A model generated the notes under the pieces. It did no database searches and had not been told where the DNA came from. It saw only the letters and a list, made by a program, of their open reading frames with translations. Of a stretch of 64,000 nt of DNA, positions 18,053 to 27,904 are shown piece after piece. Numbering within the stretch: position 1 is the stretch's first letter; each line of letters opens with the position of its first letter. This DNA comes from Fulvitalea axinellae (GTDB lineage Bacteria > Bacteroidota > Bacteroidia > Cytophagales > Cyclobacteriaceae), in contig NZ_AP025315.1 in NCBI RefSeq assembly GCF_036492835.1, positions 1-64,000 on the forward strand, in the 5' to 3' direction. Both the position numbers and the translations under genes were made by a program.

Positions 18053-18889
18053 TTAAGCCAATTCAAAAACCGTAATTTCAGGTCTCACATTAAACCGTAC
18101 TTGCCATGAATGGCCCAAAGCCCGGTTGATATACAACATCCTTCCATCGCCCAAATCAATTTCTCCGGCGCTATAGTTTTTATTACGGACTGGCAAAACC
18201 GGTGGCGGTAAGAAAGGCGGTTTGCATTGTCCGCCATGGGTGTGGCCGGAAAAAATCCAGCCTTTGTATCCTTTCCAAACGTTCAGGTCGCAAACGTCCG
18301 GGTTGTGACAAAGAACGATATTGGCTTTGTTTTCTTTATATGTTTTCAAGGCGTTGGCCGGTGAAAAATTTAATCCCCAGTAATCGTCAAATCCAATAAT
18401 GTTCAGTCCTTGAATATCGACACTTGTATTGCGCAACATCTGGATACCGGCAGTTTCTAATTGATTCCCTATTCGGTCTGCAACGTCTTGTTCCGCCCAA
18501 TTTTTACCATAATCATGGTTGCCGAATATCCCTACCGTTCCTAGCGATCCTCGAACGGCGTGTTTTAGTACTTTCTCGAGCTGACCAAACTGCTGTTCGT
18601 TTTCATAACTGACATAGTCGCCTGTATAAACCACTATATCTGGTTGGAGCTTTTGGGCTTGTTTGAATGCGTCAATTATATATCCGAAATCAAAACGATT
18701 ACCCACATGGATGTCGCTAATTTGCATAAGCTTCTTGCCTTTTAGCGACTCTGGCAGGTGTTTTATATGTATTTTTTTCTTTACAAACTCTAACCAAAAG
18801 GGCTCCACTTGCCAAGTGTATAATCCGGATACGGCCCCAATACCAATGGTTCCCCAGACAGATTTTCTGATGAATTTTCTTCTATTCAT
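18053..18889 (-). CDS. Calcineurin-like metallophosphoesterase
   Basis: 278 aa. An N-terminal RRKFIRK and one hydrophobic segment (residues ~10-25) indicate a membrane anchor or a Tat-like signal. All phosphoesterase motifs are present: Asp59-x-His61, Gly90-Asp91, Gly-Asn-His125-Asp126, His195 and GHTHGG (215-220). The layout is that of the YkuE/YaeI group. Members include UDP-2,3-diacylglucosamine hydrolases, so lipid A synthesis is one option. Convergent with the esterase gene, 41 bases apart. Confidence 0.85.
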   Translation of the reverse strand: MNRRKFIRKSVWGTIGIGAVSGLYTWQVEPFWLEFVKKKIHIKHLPESLKGKKLMQISDIHVGNRFDFGYIIDAFKQAQKLQPDIVVYTGDYVSYENEQQFGQLEKVLKHAVRGSLGTVGIFGNHDYGKNWAEQDVADRIGNQLETAGIQMLRNTSVDIQGLNIIGFDDYWGLNFSPANALKTYKENKANIVLCHNPDVCDLNVWKGYKGWIFSGHTHGGQCKPPFLPPPVLPVRNKNYSAGEIDLGDGRMLYINRALGHSWQVRFNVRPEITVFELA

Positions 18890-19849
18890 GTTGATGGTTA
18901 ATAATTATGTGGTCAGACTATGAAAAAAATTATGGATATAGCTTTCTTGAATTAACGATTTAAAATGTCAGACCAATATGACAGAATGAGTTTATTGCCG
19001 TTTAAAAACGGAATTTTCGAATTTATAGAATACAGTGTCCGATATATTCGGCTCCTCTTCGTTTCTGTATGAATCCCCTATATATCACTTTAAAGAGATT
19101 ACAAAAAGACAAGACAGAAAACGAATCCCGGAATCCGCAAGAAAACCACCCCAATATCCCTCCAAAAACAAACATCACGGGAAATGACCATCTCCAAAGT
19201 CAATTTCCATTAAAAAACGGGCTTAAACAGCCCTACAAGGCCGATAATCCATATTACAAGTGTAAATAAGCCACGGATCATGATGCTTAACGCCATAGAT
19301 AAAGATACTTTGATGATACTTTTCGCCCTATTAAAATATCAAAAATCAGGATATAAACACTTCAAATAACTCGAATAAGGTACATCGCAAAGCTAATGTC
19401 CCAACTTTTTAACCGACAGACAGCATATTTATAAATAAACAAAGAAGCCACCCCATAAGCATAGGGTTACTACGCTCTCATGAACTAAGCGTAGCAACTC
19501 ATAAGTGTCTTTGAAAAGCGTTTGTATTGCACATAATTTCTTTGAAAGAAAAAAAGATGAATAAAAAGTGACACCGGAACTTTCTAAGTGCAAAACGTTA
19601 GTGGTTTCAAGAAAAGTATATCCTGTTAAATAGTTTATGTTTCGGAAGAAGGAGTAAGTAATTGTTTTGTAGGGGAGTATGTTGTCTTTGAGCAGTCTCT
19701 TTACGCTTTTCTATTCACTTTGTACTACTTATCATATTTTTTTAAATGCTGATAAATAAGTCAGAGTGCATACGCAAACACAAAACAATCATTAAACAGC
19801 TAATCTTAGCTATTGATTGTCTTTTCATAAAGACAATTAAGCGTCAGAG
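18890..19849. other. 960-base region without a clear gene
   Basis: AT-rich region between the metallophosphoesterase and the hypothetical pair at 19850. Frames on the plus strand (for example 19069-19269) have low-complexity, lysine/asparagine-rich content and no ribosome binding site. On the minus strand 19210-19296 encodes a 28-residue hydrophobic peptide (MALSIMIRGL then FTLVIWIIGLVGLFKPVF) that could be a very small membrane protein. No tRNA or clear terminator was seen. Confidence 0.4.
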
Positions 19850-21100
19850 TCAATGAAAATTCGGAATAAACTCACGCCATTTTGCTGGAGAGATATCATA
19901 TTCTTTGCGAAGATCATTTAGTCCGAGCCCAATCCTGTGGGCGTGGATTCCGCCCCATGCTTTCAGGTCGGGTTCGTTAGCGTAGGATGACTCGGGGGGC
20001 ATATCTTCGGTACTGTGCCACATGCCGGAAAAATATAGATGATTCATCAGCGTTTCGGCCAGTCTTAAAAATACGGGCATTTCCACGTAAGTTTCGCCTT
20101 CCCGGATTTCTTTCGCCCCTTCGTCCACGTCAAGCCATTCGTCTATTTCTTTGTGTTTGAACTCTTTTACGTTGCCCAGTTCCAAACCTTCGGGGCTGGT
20201 GGCTTGCGGTATTTTGGTAGACGCTGGGCGCGGACGATAACTTTCCTCTGTTTTCGCCTCTAATTTGGCTATCCAATCTTCGCCATGGCGCAATGTGTCC
20301 GAGTCCATGCATTTCGGAGGCATTCCTAGCGTTAGGATTCCTCTTTGGTCTTCGCGCATGCCCATGGCTTTGGCCTCGGGGCCGGGCGGTACGGTGGACG
20401 TCCAATTGTGTGAGGGCTTAAGGCTTGGGTCCGGACAAAGGGCCACGGGCTGTTTGTAGCGGGTAAACAGTCCGCCTACCAGTGCCCTGCCCTTTTCGGA
20501 TTCCAGAAGGCGGGCGAAAGCCGATAACATACGCAGGCGGAAGCCCACCACCGACCCGCGCGTAGGGTCGGTGCCGGGGAAGTTGTTGATTTTAAACAGT
20601 TCGTGTCCTTCCGTCAGATATCGCCAGTACCTTTTCGAATCTTCGGAAGCGCGTTCGCGAAACGCTGCTGAGCCGTATTGAGGCACCCAAAGGTCGCGGC
20701 GGTCGGCGATGGTCAGGGCTATCATCTCTTCGTGTTCTTTCTGTATTTCGTCCATTAGGCTAAACATCGCCGCGGTTTTGTGCGGTTTGTCCCCTTCCCT
20801 GACCGGATTTTTCGTAAACCATTCGTGTGTATATTCCCTGAGTTTGCTGAGCATTCTCATCCGTGAATCCAAGTCTTCGGTTTTTGGCCCCAAAGGTGAT
20901 CTTGCGTAACGTTTGAGCAGATTGACAATTTCTTTGACGCAGGAGCGGTCTTTTCGGGCGACCTCCAGCGCCACTTCGTCGGGGCCATAAGCCGTTGAAA
21001 ACTGGTCGGCGGAAAAGAGAGCCTGCACGGGGCGTGACCGTCCGGCCCCTTCGTTTGGGGTGTTTGTCCTTGTCGTTCGGTGGGCGGTCCGGTAAAACAC
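19850..21100 (-). CDS. M91-like effector protein, degenerate active site (416 aa)
   Basis: Unannotated by name; paralogue of the next gene. The disordered Arg/Thr-rich start (1-22) leads into RPVQALFSADQF, the same motif type as in three other genes here. The middle contains SLMDEIQKEHEEMI and SAFARLLESEKGRALV, the latter like the ALxxLxxSxxGRxLL segment of M91/NleD-type peptidases. Near the C-terminus LRLAETLMNHLY sits where those enzymes have LAHELIHALH: the HExxH residues are absent. RIGLGLNDLRKEYDI resembles their IGL...IRxEHGL end. If the relation holds this is a pseudo-enzyme. GTG start, 13 bases after the stop of the preceding gene, so one operon. Confidence 0.6.
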   Translation of the reverse strand: MFYRTAHRTTRTNTPNEGAGRSRPVQALFSADQFSTAYGPDEVALEVARKDRSCVKEIVNLLKRYARSPLGPKTEDLDSRMRMLSKLREYTHEWFTKNPVREGDKPHKTAAMFSLMDEIQKEHEEMIALTIADRRDLWVPQYGSAAFRERASEDSKRYWRYLTEGHELFKINNFPGTDPTRGSVVGFRLRMLSAFARLLESEKGRALVGGLFTRYKQPVALCPDPSLKPSHNWTSTVPPGPEAKAMGMREDQRGILTLGMPPKCMDSDTLRHGEDWIAKLEAKTEESYRPRPASTKIPQATSPEGLELGNVKEFKHKEIDEWLDVDEGAKEIREGETYVEMPVFLRLAETLMNHLYFSGMWHSTEDMPPESSYANEPDLKAWGGIHAHRIGLGLNDLRKEYDISPAKWREFIPNFH

Positions 21101-21113
21101 TGCGTTGCCGGAG

Positions 21114-22394
21114 TTATACCTTATAAGAATTGCTCTTAAATTCCGGCCATTTGTATTCGGCTAGCTCGTGTTCTTTGCGGATCATATTGACACGCAAACC
21201 GATAGCGTGGCCAGTCTGGCTGTTCCATTCTTGCAGGTCGGGATTTTTTCGGTAGAATTCGGGAGGGGCTACGGGCATCCCGTGCGGCAGGTCCTCTTCT
21301 TTGTATAGGTTTCTGGCAAAAATTTCCGCGAGATTAATAAAAAACGGAGAGACGGTACGGCCACCCGTTTCCTCTACAAGTTTTGGAGGGCCTTCCACGT
21401 CTAGCCATTCGTTGATAGGGTCTAGGCCTTCGCCTTTTATTTCCGTCATATCGAAGCCCTCCGCCTGAAAGCGCGTTGATACCGGACGCGGACGATACTC
21501 TTCTTTGGTGTCGGCTTTCATCTCTTTGGTCCATTCAGTTGATTTCCTCATATATCTTGAGTCTTTTATTTCGTCGCCCACCGCATAATAGTCTACTCTT
21601 GGAGCGTCAGATTTTACTTTCAAATCCAAGGCGTAAGACGCGGCCCCGTGCGTATGCTTAAGCCTGTTGGTCACCACGTCTCCCGCTCCGCTGCGTATAG
21701 GATGGAGAATCGTAGGCCATTTCTTTTTTCGTAAGACATCCGTTATCAGTCCCCTGCCTTGGGGGCCTTCCATTAGGCGGGCCAAAGCGGACATTATCGA
21801 AACTCTGAATCCCAGCTTGCATTCGTGATGGGCGTAGCCTCCGTAGTTTGGGCCGATGGCCAAAAAAGGGTTGCCGTCGCGTAGCGCTCTCCACAGGCTT
21901 TGGACATCTTCGTCTGCTGTTCCTCCCGCGGGTTTGGCGTCGGGCGTCCATAACGGCATTTTTTCGGCTATGATAAACGTGACCATCTTTTCGTGTTCTT
22001 TCTGAATGTCGTCCATTAGGCGAAACATACTGAGCCAAGCGTGGTGGCCGGAAAAGCTTTCGTAATAAAAGGTGTAGTCGTGTTGCCATTTGTTAAACCA
22101 CGCGAAGACCATCCGTTTCAGGTCGTAAAGCAGGGCGAAACGTTCGTGCACGTCCTCTTCGGTTTCTCGTTCCACGGCATTGTAGCGGTTGAGCATCCGG
22201 CCGATTGGTTCCAGTATAGGGTCGTTAGCGTAGCCGTATTCGTCGTCTTTAGTCGGGAAAATCTGTTCGAAATCCTTACGGGTCATAAGTGCCTGTACGA
22301 CCGAGCCGGGAGGCATAACGGCTACGCCCGAAGCGCCTTGCGGCTTTCGGTTGCGGTATTCGTTCCGTTTTGGGCGCTCGTATTGGAAATCCAT
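21114..22394 (-). CDS. M91-like effector protein, degenerate active site (426 aa)
   Basis: First gene of a two-gene operon with its paralogue at 19850. A basic, probably unstructured start (MDFQYERPKRNEYRNRKP) precedes SVVQALMTRKDF. Conserved with the partner: RLMDDIQKEHEKM, GFRVSIMSALARLMEG then PQGRGL, EEYRPRPVSTRF, INEWLDVEG and a late FFINLAEIFARNLY. The last is the expected position of an HELIHA zinc motif but has Glu, Ile and Arg instead. It ends IGLRVNMIRKEHEL. The conservation of the degenerate region in both copies suggests a selected non-proteolytic role. Divergent from the radical SAM gene with 219 bases between starts. Confidence 0.6.
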   Translation of the reverse strand: MDFQYERPKRNEYRNRKPQGASGVAVMPPGSVVQALMTRKDFEQIFPTKDDEYGYANDPILEPIGRMLNRYNAVERETEEDVHERFALLYDLKRMVFAWFNKWQHDYTFYYESFSGHHAWLSMFRLMDDIQKEHEKMVTFIIAEKMPLWTPDAKPAGGTADEDVQSLWRALRDGNPFLAIGPNYGGYAHHECKLGFRVSIMSALARLMEGPQGRGLITDVLRKKKWPTILHPIRSGAGDVVTNRLKHTHGAASYALDLKVKSDAPRVDYYAVGDEIKDSRYMRKSTEWTKEMKADTKEEYRPRPVSTRFQAEGFDMTEIKGEGLDPINEWLDVEGPPKLVEETGGRTVSPFFINLAEIFARNLYKEEDLPHGMPVAPPEFYRKNPDLQEWNSQTGHAIGLRVNMIRKEHELAEYKWPEFKSNSYKV

Positions 22395-22613
22395 CAGGAA
22401 AAATATGGGCTTTTAGCTTAACTCGTCCTATCGCAATTGGTTTGTGGGGAAAGCAACCTGTTCTTAGTTTCGAAAACTGTCGTTTATTTGCCGGAGGAGG
22501 ACTAATTTTGTGTTCTGTTTGCCGTTTTCCGTATGCTATAGCCCATCTGTTAGCGGGTTGGTTTGCGGAAAATGTCGGCATATTCCGCATTGCGATAAAA
22601 GGAGAAAGATACA

Positions 22614-24821
22614 TTGAAGATACTGCTAATTACCCCGCCGCTTACACAACTGAATACGCCGTATCCGGCCACCGCCTTTTTGAAAGGCTTTCTGACCGAA
22701 AACGGTTACGATGTTCGTCAGGCCGATTTGGGTATCGAATTGGTGCTGAGGATATTCAAACCGGAGAATCTGTCGAAGATTTTCGGAATAGCGGAAGGGA
22801 AAAAGAACCTGAGTCCAAACGCCAAGAGGATACTTGCGCTGAAAGACGAGTATCTTGAGACTATAGACTCCGTGATCCGTTTTTTGCAGGGAAAGAACTC
22901 CACGCTAGCGCAAAGCATAGTCGATAACGATTATTTGCCCCGGGCGTCGCGCTTTTCCAATCTTCAGGAACTTGACTGGGCTTTCGGGACAATGGGCGCG
23001 CAGGATCACGGCAAGTATCTGGCGACTTTATATATAGAGGATCTCGGCGACTTGATTATCGAGGCTATCGATCCCGATTTCGGTTTTAGCCGATACGCCG
23101 AGCGTTTGGGACGGACGGCCTCTTCGTTTTCTCCTATTGAGGAAAAACTTAAAGGCGAGTTGTCCTTTCTCGATAAGTTGTTGTTGGAATGTCTGGACGC
23201 CCATATTCAGGAAGCGGAACCTGATATTGTCGGTTTTTCGGTTCCTTTTCCCGGCAATCTGTACGGAGCGTTTAAGTGCGGGCAGTATATCAAAAAGAAC
23301 TATCCGGAGGTCCGTATAATTATGGGCGGCGGTTATCCGAACACCGAGTTGCGCCGTTTGGAGGATGTCCGCGTTTTCGATTACTTGGATTTTATATGCC
23401 TAGACGACGGCGAAGGGCCATTGCTTGAGCTTTTCGATTATATAGGCAAAGGAGAACAGGACGATTCCCGCCTGCAGCGGACTTACAAACTGGACAAGCA
23501 AACGGGACAAATTCAATATTGCGACAATAAGCTGGCGAAGCAGATACCGCACTCCAAAGCCGGAACACCCGATTATTCAGACCTTCCCCTTTCGGATTAT
23601 CTGTCGATAATAGAGGTGGTGAACCCGATGCACCGGATGTGGAGTGACGGCCGGTGGAACAAGCTGATGGTGGCGCACGGGTGCTACTGGAAGAAATGTA
23701 CTTTTTGCGACGTAAATCTCGACTATATCGGCCGGTACGACCCTACGGACGCCAGCCAACTGGTGGACCGGATAGAGGCAATAGTAAAACAGACAGGCCA
23801 GAACGGTTTCCACTTTGTAGACGAGGCCGCTCCGCCCCTATTGCTTCGCGATTTGTCCATTGAGCTGTTGCGCCGTGGCGTAAAGATAAACTGGTGGACC
23901 AATGTGCGCTTTGAGAAAACCTTTTCTCCGGATTTGTGCAGACTTATGGTCGCGGCCGGTTGCGTGGCCATTACGGGCGGACTTGAGGTGGCTTCGGACC
24001 GTTTGCTGAAAAAAATGAAAAAGGGCGTGTCCATAGCGCAGGTGGCGCGCGTTACCCGCGATTTCACCCAAGCCGGGATTATGGTGCACGCGTACTTGAT
24101 GTACGGCTTCCCTACGCAGACGGAACAGGAAACGGTGGATTCTTTGGAAATTGTGCGTCAGCTGTTCGAGCACAATGTGATTCAGTCCGGCTTCTGGCAC
24201 CAATTCGCTATGACGGCGCATAGCCCCGTAGGCAAGAATCCGGAGGAATACGGCGTACACCGTTCGGGGCCGGAGTTTGAAGGTTTCGCCGAAAACGATT
24301 TGTACCACGAAGATCCGGAAGGTTGTGAGCACGAGCAATACGGCCCCGGCTTGAGCAAAGCCATCTTTAACTATATGCACGGCATGTGCACCGACTGGCC
24401 CGTGTACGAATGGTTCGAGTTCGATACGCCCGATACCACCGTCGTGCCCGATGTTATTGAACAAGCGCTTCAGGTATCGGAAAAGAAAGATGCCGAGTTG
24501 GAAAGCCACGGTATTTTGTGGTTGGGGAAAAAGCCCGTCTTCGAAAGCTATGCCGTAAGGAAAAGGGGAAAACGCCAGGAAAAAGGGAAATTGGTTTTCG
24601 CAAATAAAACCGCCGATTTGGAAGTGACGGGAGACAAGGCCGAAATAAAATGGCTTTTGCCTTATTTTGATATTATGGCTATTGGCGGCGAGCGCACGGT
24701 TCGTTTAAAGGAATTGAAAGAAGAATACGAAAATCGTTTTCAGAAACCTTTCGATCGCTTCCTGAACGGACAGACCTGGCGGACGCTTAGGAAAGAGGGA
24801 TTGTTGCTTCTGAGGATGTAA
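22614..24821 (+). CDS. B12-binding-domain radical SAM protein
   Basis: 735 aa. Starts at TTG (22614) with GGAG about 9 bases upstream. Residues 1-240 contain a Rossmann-like cobalamin-binding region (ILLITPPLTQLNTPYPAT at the start; DIVGFSVPF and IIMGGGYPN later). The iron-sulphur motif is HGCYWKKCTFCDVN, i.e. C-x4-C-x2-C. The TIM-barrel continues with GFHFVDEAAPP, TGGLEVASDRLL and VHAYLMYGFPTQT. Residues ~600-735 form a further C-terminal domain. Such proteins typically methylate or rearrange unactivated carbons; the substrate is unknown. It stands alone, beside the M91-like pair on the other strand. Confidence 0.8.
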   Translation: MKILLITPPLTQLNTPYPATAFLKGFLTENGYDVRQADLGIELVLRIFKPENLSKIFGIAEGKKNLSPNAKRILALKDEYLETIDSVIRFLQGKNSTLAQSIVDNDYLPRASRFSNLQELDWAFGTMGAQDHGKYLATLYIEDLGDLIIEAIDPDFGFSRYAERLGRTASSFSPIEEKLKGELSFLDKLLLECLDAHIQEAEPDIVGFSVPFPGNLYGAFKCGQYIKKNYPEVRIIMGGGYPNTELRRLEDVRVFDYLDFICLDDGEGPLLELFDYIGKGEQDDSRLQRTYKLDKQTGQIQYCDNKLAKQIPHSKAGTPDYSDLPLSDYLSIIEVVNPMHRMWSDGRWNKLMVAHGCYWKKCTFCDVNLDYIGRYDPTDASQLVDRIEAIVKQTGQNGFHFVDEAAPPLLLRDLSIELLRRGVKINWWTNVRFEKTFSPDLCRLMVAAGCVAITGGLEVASDRLLKKMKKGVSIAQVARVTRDFTQAGIMVHAYLMYGFPTQTEQETVDSLEIVRQLFEHNVIQSGFWHQFAMTAHSPVGKNPEEYGVHRSGPEFEGFAENDLYHEDPEGCEHEQYGPGLSKAIFNYMHGMCTDWPVYEWFEFDTPDTTVVPDVIEQALQVSEKKDAELESHGILWLGKKPVFESYAVRKRGKRQEKGKLVFANKTADLEVTGDKAEIKWLLPYFDIMAIGGERTVRLKELKEEYENRFQKPFDRFLNGQTWRTLRKEGLLLLRM

Positions 24822-24934
24822 GAGATTTATGATTCTTGGTGGGGGAAAAGTGATTTTATAAAGCTAAAAAATACAACTTAATTTTGCTTTGGTGCATCTT
24901 TATAGTGGTCGAAATTGAAATTAATTAAGTCACT

Positions 24935-25714
24935 ATGAGGCACTTTACAAAAATCATATTTATTGCGCTATTGCTTTTTTCGTGTGATACTGAGGATGAT
25001 TTAGGCTCGATAGATACGGCTATGAAATTCTCGCCAGTAGAGCATTATGAAATAAATAGAGAAGCCGGAGCCCCAAAATTGTATCTGCTCTTCGAGTCAG
25101 AGAAAGTGTTCCCTAATACTGGGTACAGTCTTAAGTCAGAAATTGATATTGAAGGAAATGAGTTGATGATTCGTTTTAAAGGAATATCAAAATCTGATTT
25201 TTCCCATGCGATGCCGTCAGCTGTGGAGATGCGTATAGAGCTGTCTGAAAATATAAGTAAACTAACACTGCTGAATGGGAATAAGACCGATCGATACAAA
25301 ATTGAAGTGACGGATAAAAAAGTGGTGGTAAGCCCTGAGAAGACTAGCTTTTCCTCGATAACACACGCTAGCACGTTTCGCTATCCTAAAAACAGTTTTG
25401 TATACCTATGCGGGACCAATTTGGACAATAAACATTTATATGAAGACTTCAAAAAAGTCCTTTCCGAGCTCCCCGGTATATCATATTATCAGTTTCAAGG
25501 ACCGGGACTTATTCCTTACCCAACCAAAGGAGACGGAAACTGGTACAATCCCGACGCGCTTTATTTTCAATATGAAAAGTTAGCTGATTTTGAAGAAGCG
25601 GGCGAGCGTTTGAGAGCCTTTACCAAAGAATATCTCAAACCTAATGACGGGGTTTCCATTTCGTTATACAGTTGGGATAATCGTTCTTACAGAAGCTGGA
25701 AGATGATGAATTGA
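24935..25714 (+). CDS. Hypothetical lipoprotein (259 aa)
   Basis: Not recognised. Residues 1-17 form a signal with lipobox LLFSC followed by DTEDD, an acidic stretch consistent with surface export. The mature part is mixed alpha/beta with no catalytic motif seen, and there are tyrosine/tryptophan-rich segments toward the end (GNWYNPDALYFQY, SWDNRSYRSWKMMN). Single gene followed by an intrinsic terminator. Confidence 0.65.
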   Translation: MRHFTKIIFIALLLFSCDTEDDLGSIDTAMKFSPVEHYEINREAGAPKLYLLFESEKVFPNTGYSLKSEIDIEGNELMIRFKGISKSDFSHAMPSAVEMRIELSENISKLTLLNGNKTDRYKIEVTDKKVVVSPEKTSFSSITHASTFRYPKNSFVYLCGTNLDNKHLYEDFKKVLSELPGISYYQFQGPGLIPYPTKGDGNWYNPDALYFQYEKLADFEEAGERLRAFTKEYLKPNDGVSISLYSWDNRSYRSWKMMN

Positions 25715-25734
25715 TATTCAATGACATAGAAATG

Positions 25735-25790
25735 TTATCCCCGCTTCCCTTTCCCGGAAATTGGTGATCAAGCGGGGATAATTCTTTTTG
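25735..25790 (+). terminator. Rho-independent terminator
   Basis: A perfect 12-bp stem TTATCCCCGCTT / AAGCGGGGATAA with a 23-base loop is followed by ATTCTTTTT. It lies just after the lipoprotein gene that ends at 25714. Confidence 0.75.
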
Positions 25791-25892
25791 GACTTTTCAT
25801 TTTCACCCTTTTCATACCGGACACTTAAGGAGCGACTCACAGTGACAATACGTAATACTAGATACCTAATACCCAAAAGAAAAACACTTTCC

Positions 25893-27770
25893 TCAAATAC
25901 CCCGTATTCCGATTATCCGGATCAGTAAGTCTTCGAATTCTTTAAAGTCTTTTTTGTCGGCGGGATCGGAAAATAATGGGGAGACCTCTTCTAAGGCTAC
26001 GAAATAAGCGTAACAATAATCGCTTTCCGGTTTGTAGTCGTCAAGGCCGTATACTCTCATAAAGCGCTGGAACAGGTTGGCCAACAGACTGCCGGTTTGC
26101 TCACGGACCCAAGCGTTATGGCGATCAATCGCAGGTTGGGCTTTGTCAAAATCGCATTCGGGGCCGATACACCCTACAACATTGGCATATATTACGGCAT
26201 AGGTCTCATTAAACGCTGTCAGTTCGCTACTGATCTCAGGAATATCGGACTCCAACGGCAAACGACTCATATTTTTATCCAAACGTGCCATAGCTTTACT
26301 GTATAAGGCTTGCGTTCTACGTTTGGGATGTGCTGACACGCGCAAAACGTGCTTCTGGCCGTTGCTGTCTTTAGCGTGCCTATCATAAAAGTTTTTGCCC
26401 TCGCCGTTACCGTACATTTGAAACCAATACAAGCCCCCTTCCGGACAGGATTCCAAGTTTCGAACTTCTGAATTTAGTTCCCGTAAATGCCGTTCGAGGT
26501 TTTGTTCCAACCCCTCCCTTTCAGACATAACTTCCGAAAACCTTTTTAACAAGGCATATTCCTTGGATCGGTCTTCCGGGATTTGTTCCGAACGGGTTTG
26601 GCAAAAATCAATCAGGGCTTCCCGGAGGCTTTCGCTAAGCTTGAGCATGCGGTGCATCGTGTCGGTAAACCACATCATGGTGTAGCTGAGCATGGTTTCG
26701 TTTTCGATGGTTACGGTATCCGTTCCGCTTTTGGCCACCACCGCGGCGTTATGCATATTCCAGTAGATTTTGCGGAGCGGTTCCACTTTCAGCGCTTCGA
26801 TTTCTGTTGGAGGCTTCCAATCCGCAAGTTTGGCCAAAACTCTTTTCAGGTATTTGTCAGGGGCCATGGTTCCCCTTCTTGCGCTACTTTCAATTATGCT
26901 TGGCGTGGCCCGATATGATTCTCCGGGTTTGGGTAACGTATACTCGTCATAGCCATAGGCTTGCTTTCTTCGGATAACCTCTTCCTTGCCGGGGTGAAAC
27001 ATTGAAGGCATGTTTTCATCCAGCCAGATTCTTCTGGACAGTCCGTCCAGATCAATCGCCGTATGGGCGTAGGTAGCCTGGTTAAAGGGGAAAACCAGAG
27101 AAGATACCTTTTCCGCGGATATATCAAAGCATGATTCGGACTCGCTATTGCCGTAAGGCGCTAGGATAACCGTCAGGAATTCGGCCATGTCGCCACCTAT
27201 CATCCTAAATGCGAATTTGCCACAATCTGAAGACATTTCGTTGATAGTGCGGACTATCTCGCCGTCAACGGTAGGCGCTACGGCCTGAAGCGTCCGTAAC
27301 GTTCCGTCTTTGTCAGGAACTGCCAATGCGGAATCCGGAAGAGCTTTAAAACCTATAGGGGAACCGTTGGTTTTTAACGCTTTGTTGCTCGCTTCTAATT
27401 GATCCTCGTTGGCGTAGAATAGTTTTGGTTTTCGGGTGTCTTCCAGTGCCAAATCACCATTGTCGCCCACTTTTAGGGCAGGAATATCCGCCCCGATATT
27501 TACAGGCGCTTCGACATGGTCGCCTGTAGCGATATCTTCCGAATGAAAATCTATAAGTTGGCCGGATCTGCCAAACCGGCGACTGATAAGCGCAGGATGG
27601 TTTAAAAATCCGCTACGGACATGTACCTGTTGCTCAAAAAGTGTAGATTCTGTCAACGGATAATATCCGCTAGGCTCCACGATACGGTAACCTTGGATTG
27701 GCAGGCGTGATGTTCCGTTTGACGAAAGGCCTTTTGTGCAATATTTTGGCTTGGAGACTTTTCGGAACAT
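25893..27770 (-). CDS. Large hypothetical protein with PIQ motif (625 aa)
   Basis: Not recognised. The basic start (MFRKVSKPKYCTKG) is followed by RLPIQGYRIVEPSG near residue 22, similar in place and sequence to the PVQ/VVQ/PIQ motif of three other large genes here. Residues ~30-290 look beta-rich, with a short GESYRATPS like the ESYRPRP/EEYRPRP of the M91-like pair. Residues ~320-625 are predicted helical, including HNAAVV and a long charged coiled-coil-like stretch (SEREGLEQNLERHLREL). No zinc-binding HExxH or other enzyme motif was seen. No signal peptide. Possibly a secreted cargo of a contractile injection system, which is inference. Confidence 0.55.
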   Translation of the reverse strand: MFRKVSKPKYCTKGLSSNGTSRLPIQGYRIVEPSGYYPLTESTLFEQQVHVRSGFLNHPALISRRFGRSGQLIDFHSEDIATGDHVEAPVNIGADIPALKVGDNGDLALEDTRKPKLFYANEDQLEASNKALKTNGSPIGFKALPDSALAVPDKDGTLRTLQAVAPTVDGEIVRTINEMSSDCGKFAFRMIGGDMAEFLTVILAPYGNSESESCFDISAEKVSSLVFPFNQATYAHTAIDLDGLSRRIWLDENMPSMFHPGKEEVIRRKQAYGYDEYTLPKPGESYRATPSIIESSARRGTMAPDKYLKRVLAKLADWKPPTEIEALKVEPLRKIYWNMHNAAVVAKSGTDTVTIENETMLSYTMMWFTDTMHRMLKLSESLREALIDFCQTRSEQIPEDRSKEYALLKRFSEVMSEREGLEQNLERHLRELNSEVRNLESCPEGGLYWFQMYGNGEGKNFYDRHAKDSNGQKHVLRVSAHPKRRTQALYSKAMARLDKNMSRLPLESDIPEISSELTAFNETYAVIYANVVGCIGPECDFDKAQPAIDRHNAWVREQTGSLLANLFQRFMRVYGLDDYKPESDYCYAYFVALEEVSPLFSDPADKKDFKEFEDLLIRIIGIRGI

Positions 27771-27904
27771 CGGGATTTACCTGACTGATAATATTAGTAG
27801 TTTTGATTGATTATCGGGATAGCATACATGATAACTTTTTATGTTAGTATCGGTTTTCCGCGTTGGCTCATAATAGAGCTAATTTGAATGATTGGCTTCG
27901 TTTA

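Noticed and set aside
19069-19269. Plus-strand frame of 66 codons in the 18890-19849 gap
   Set aside because: Low-complexity Lys/Asn/Pro content, no ribosome binding site and no motif.
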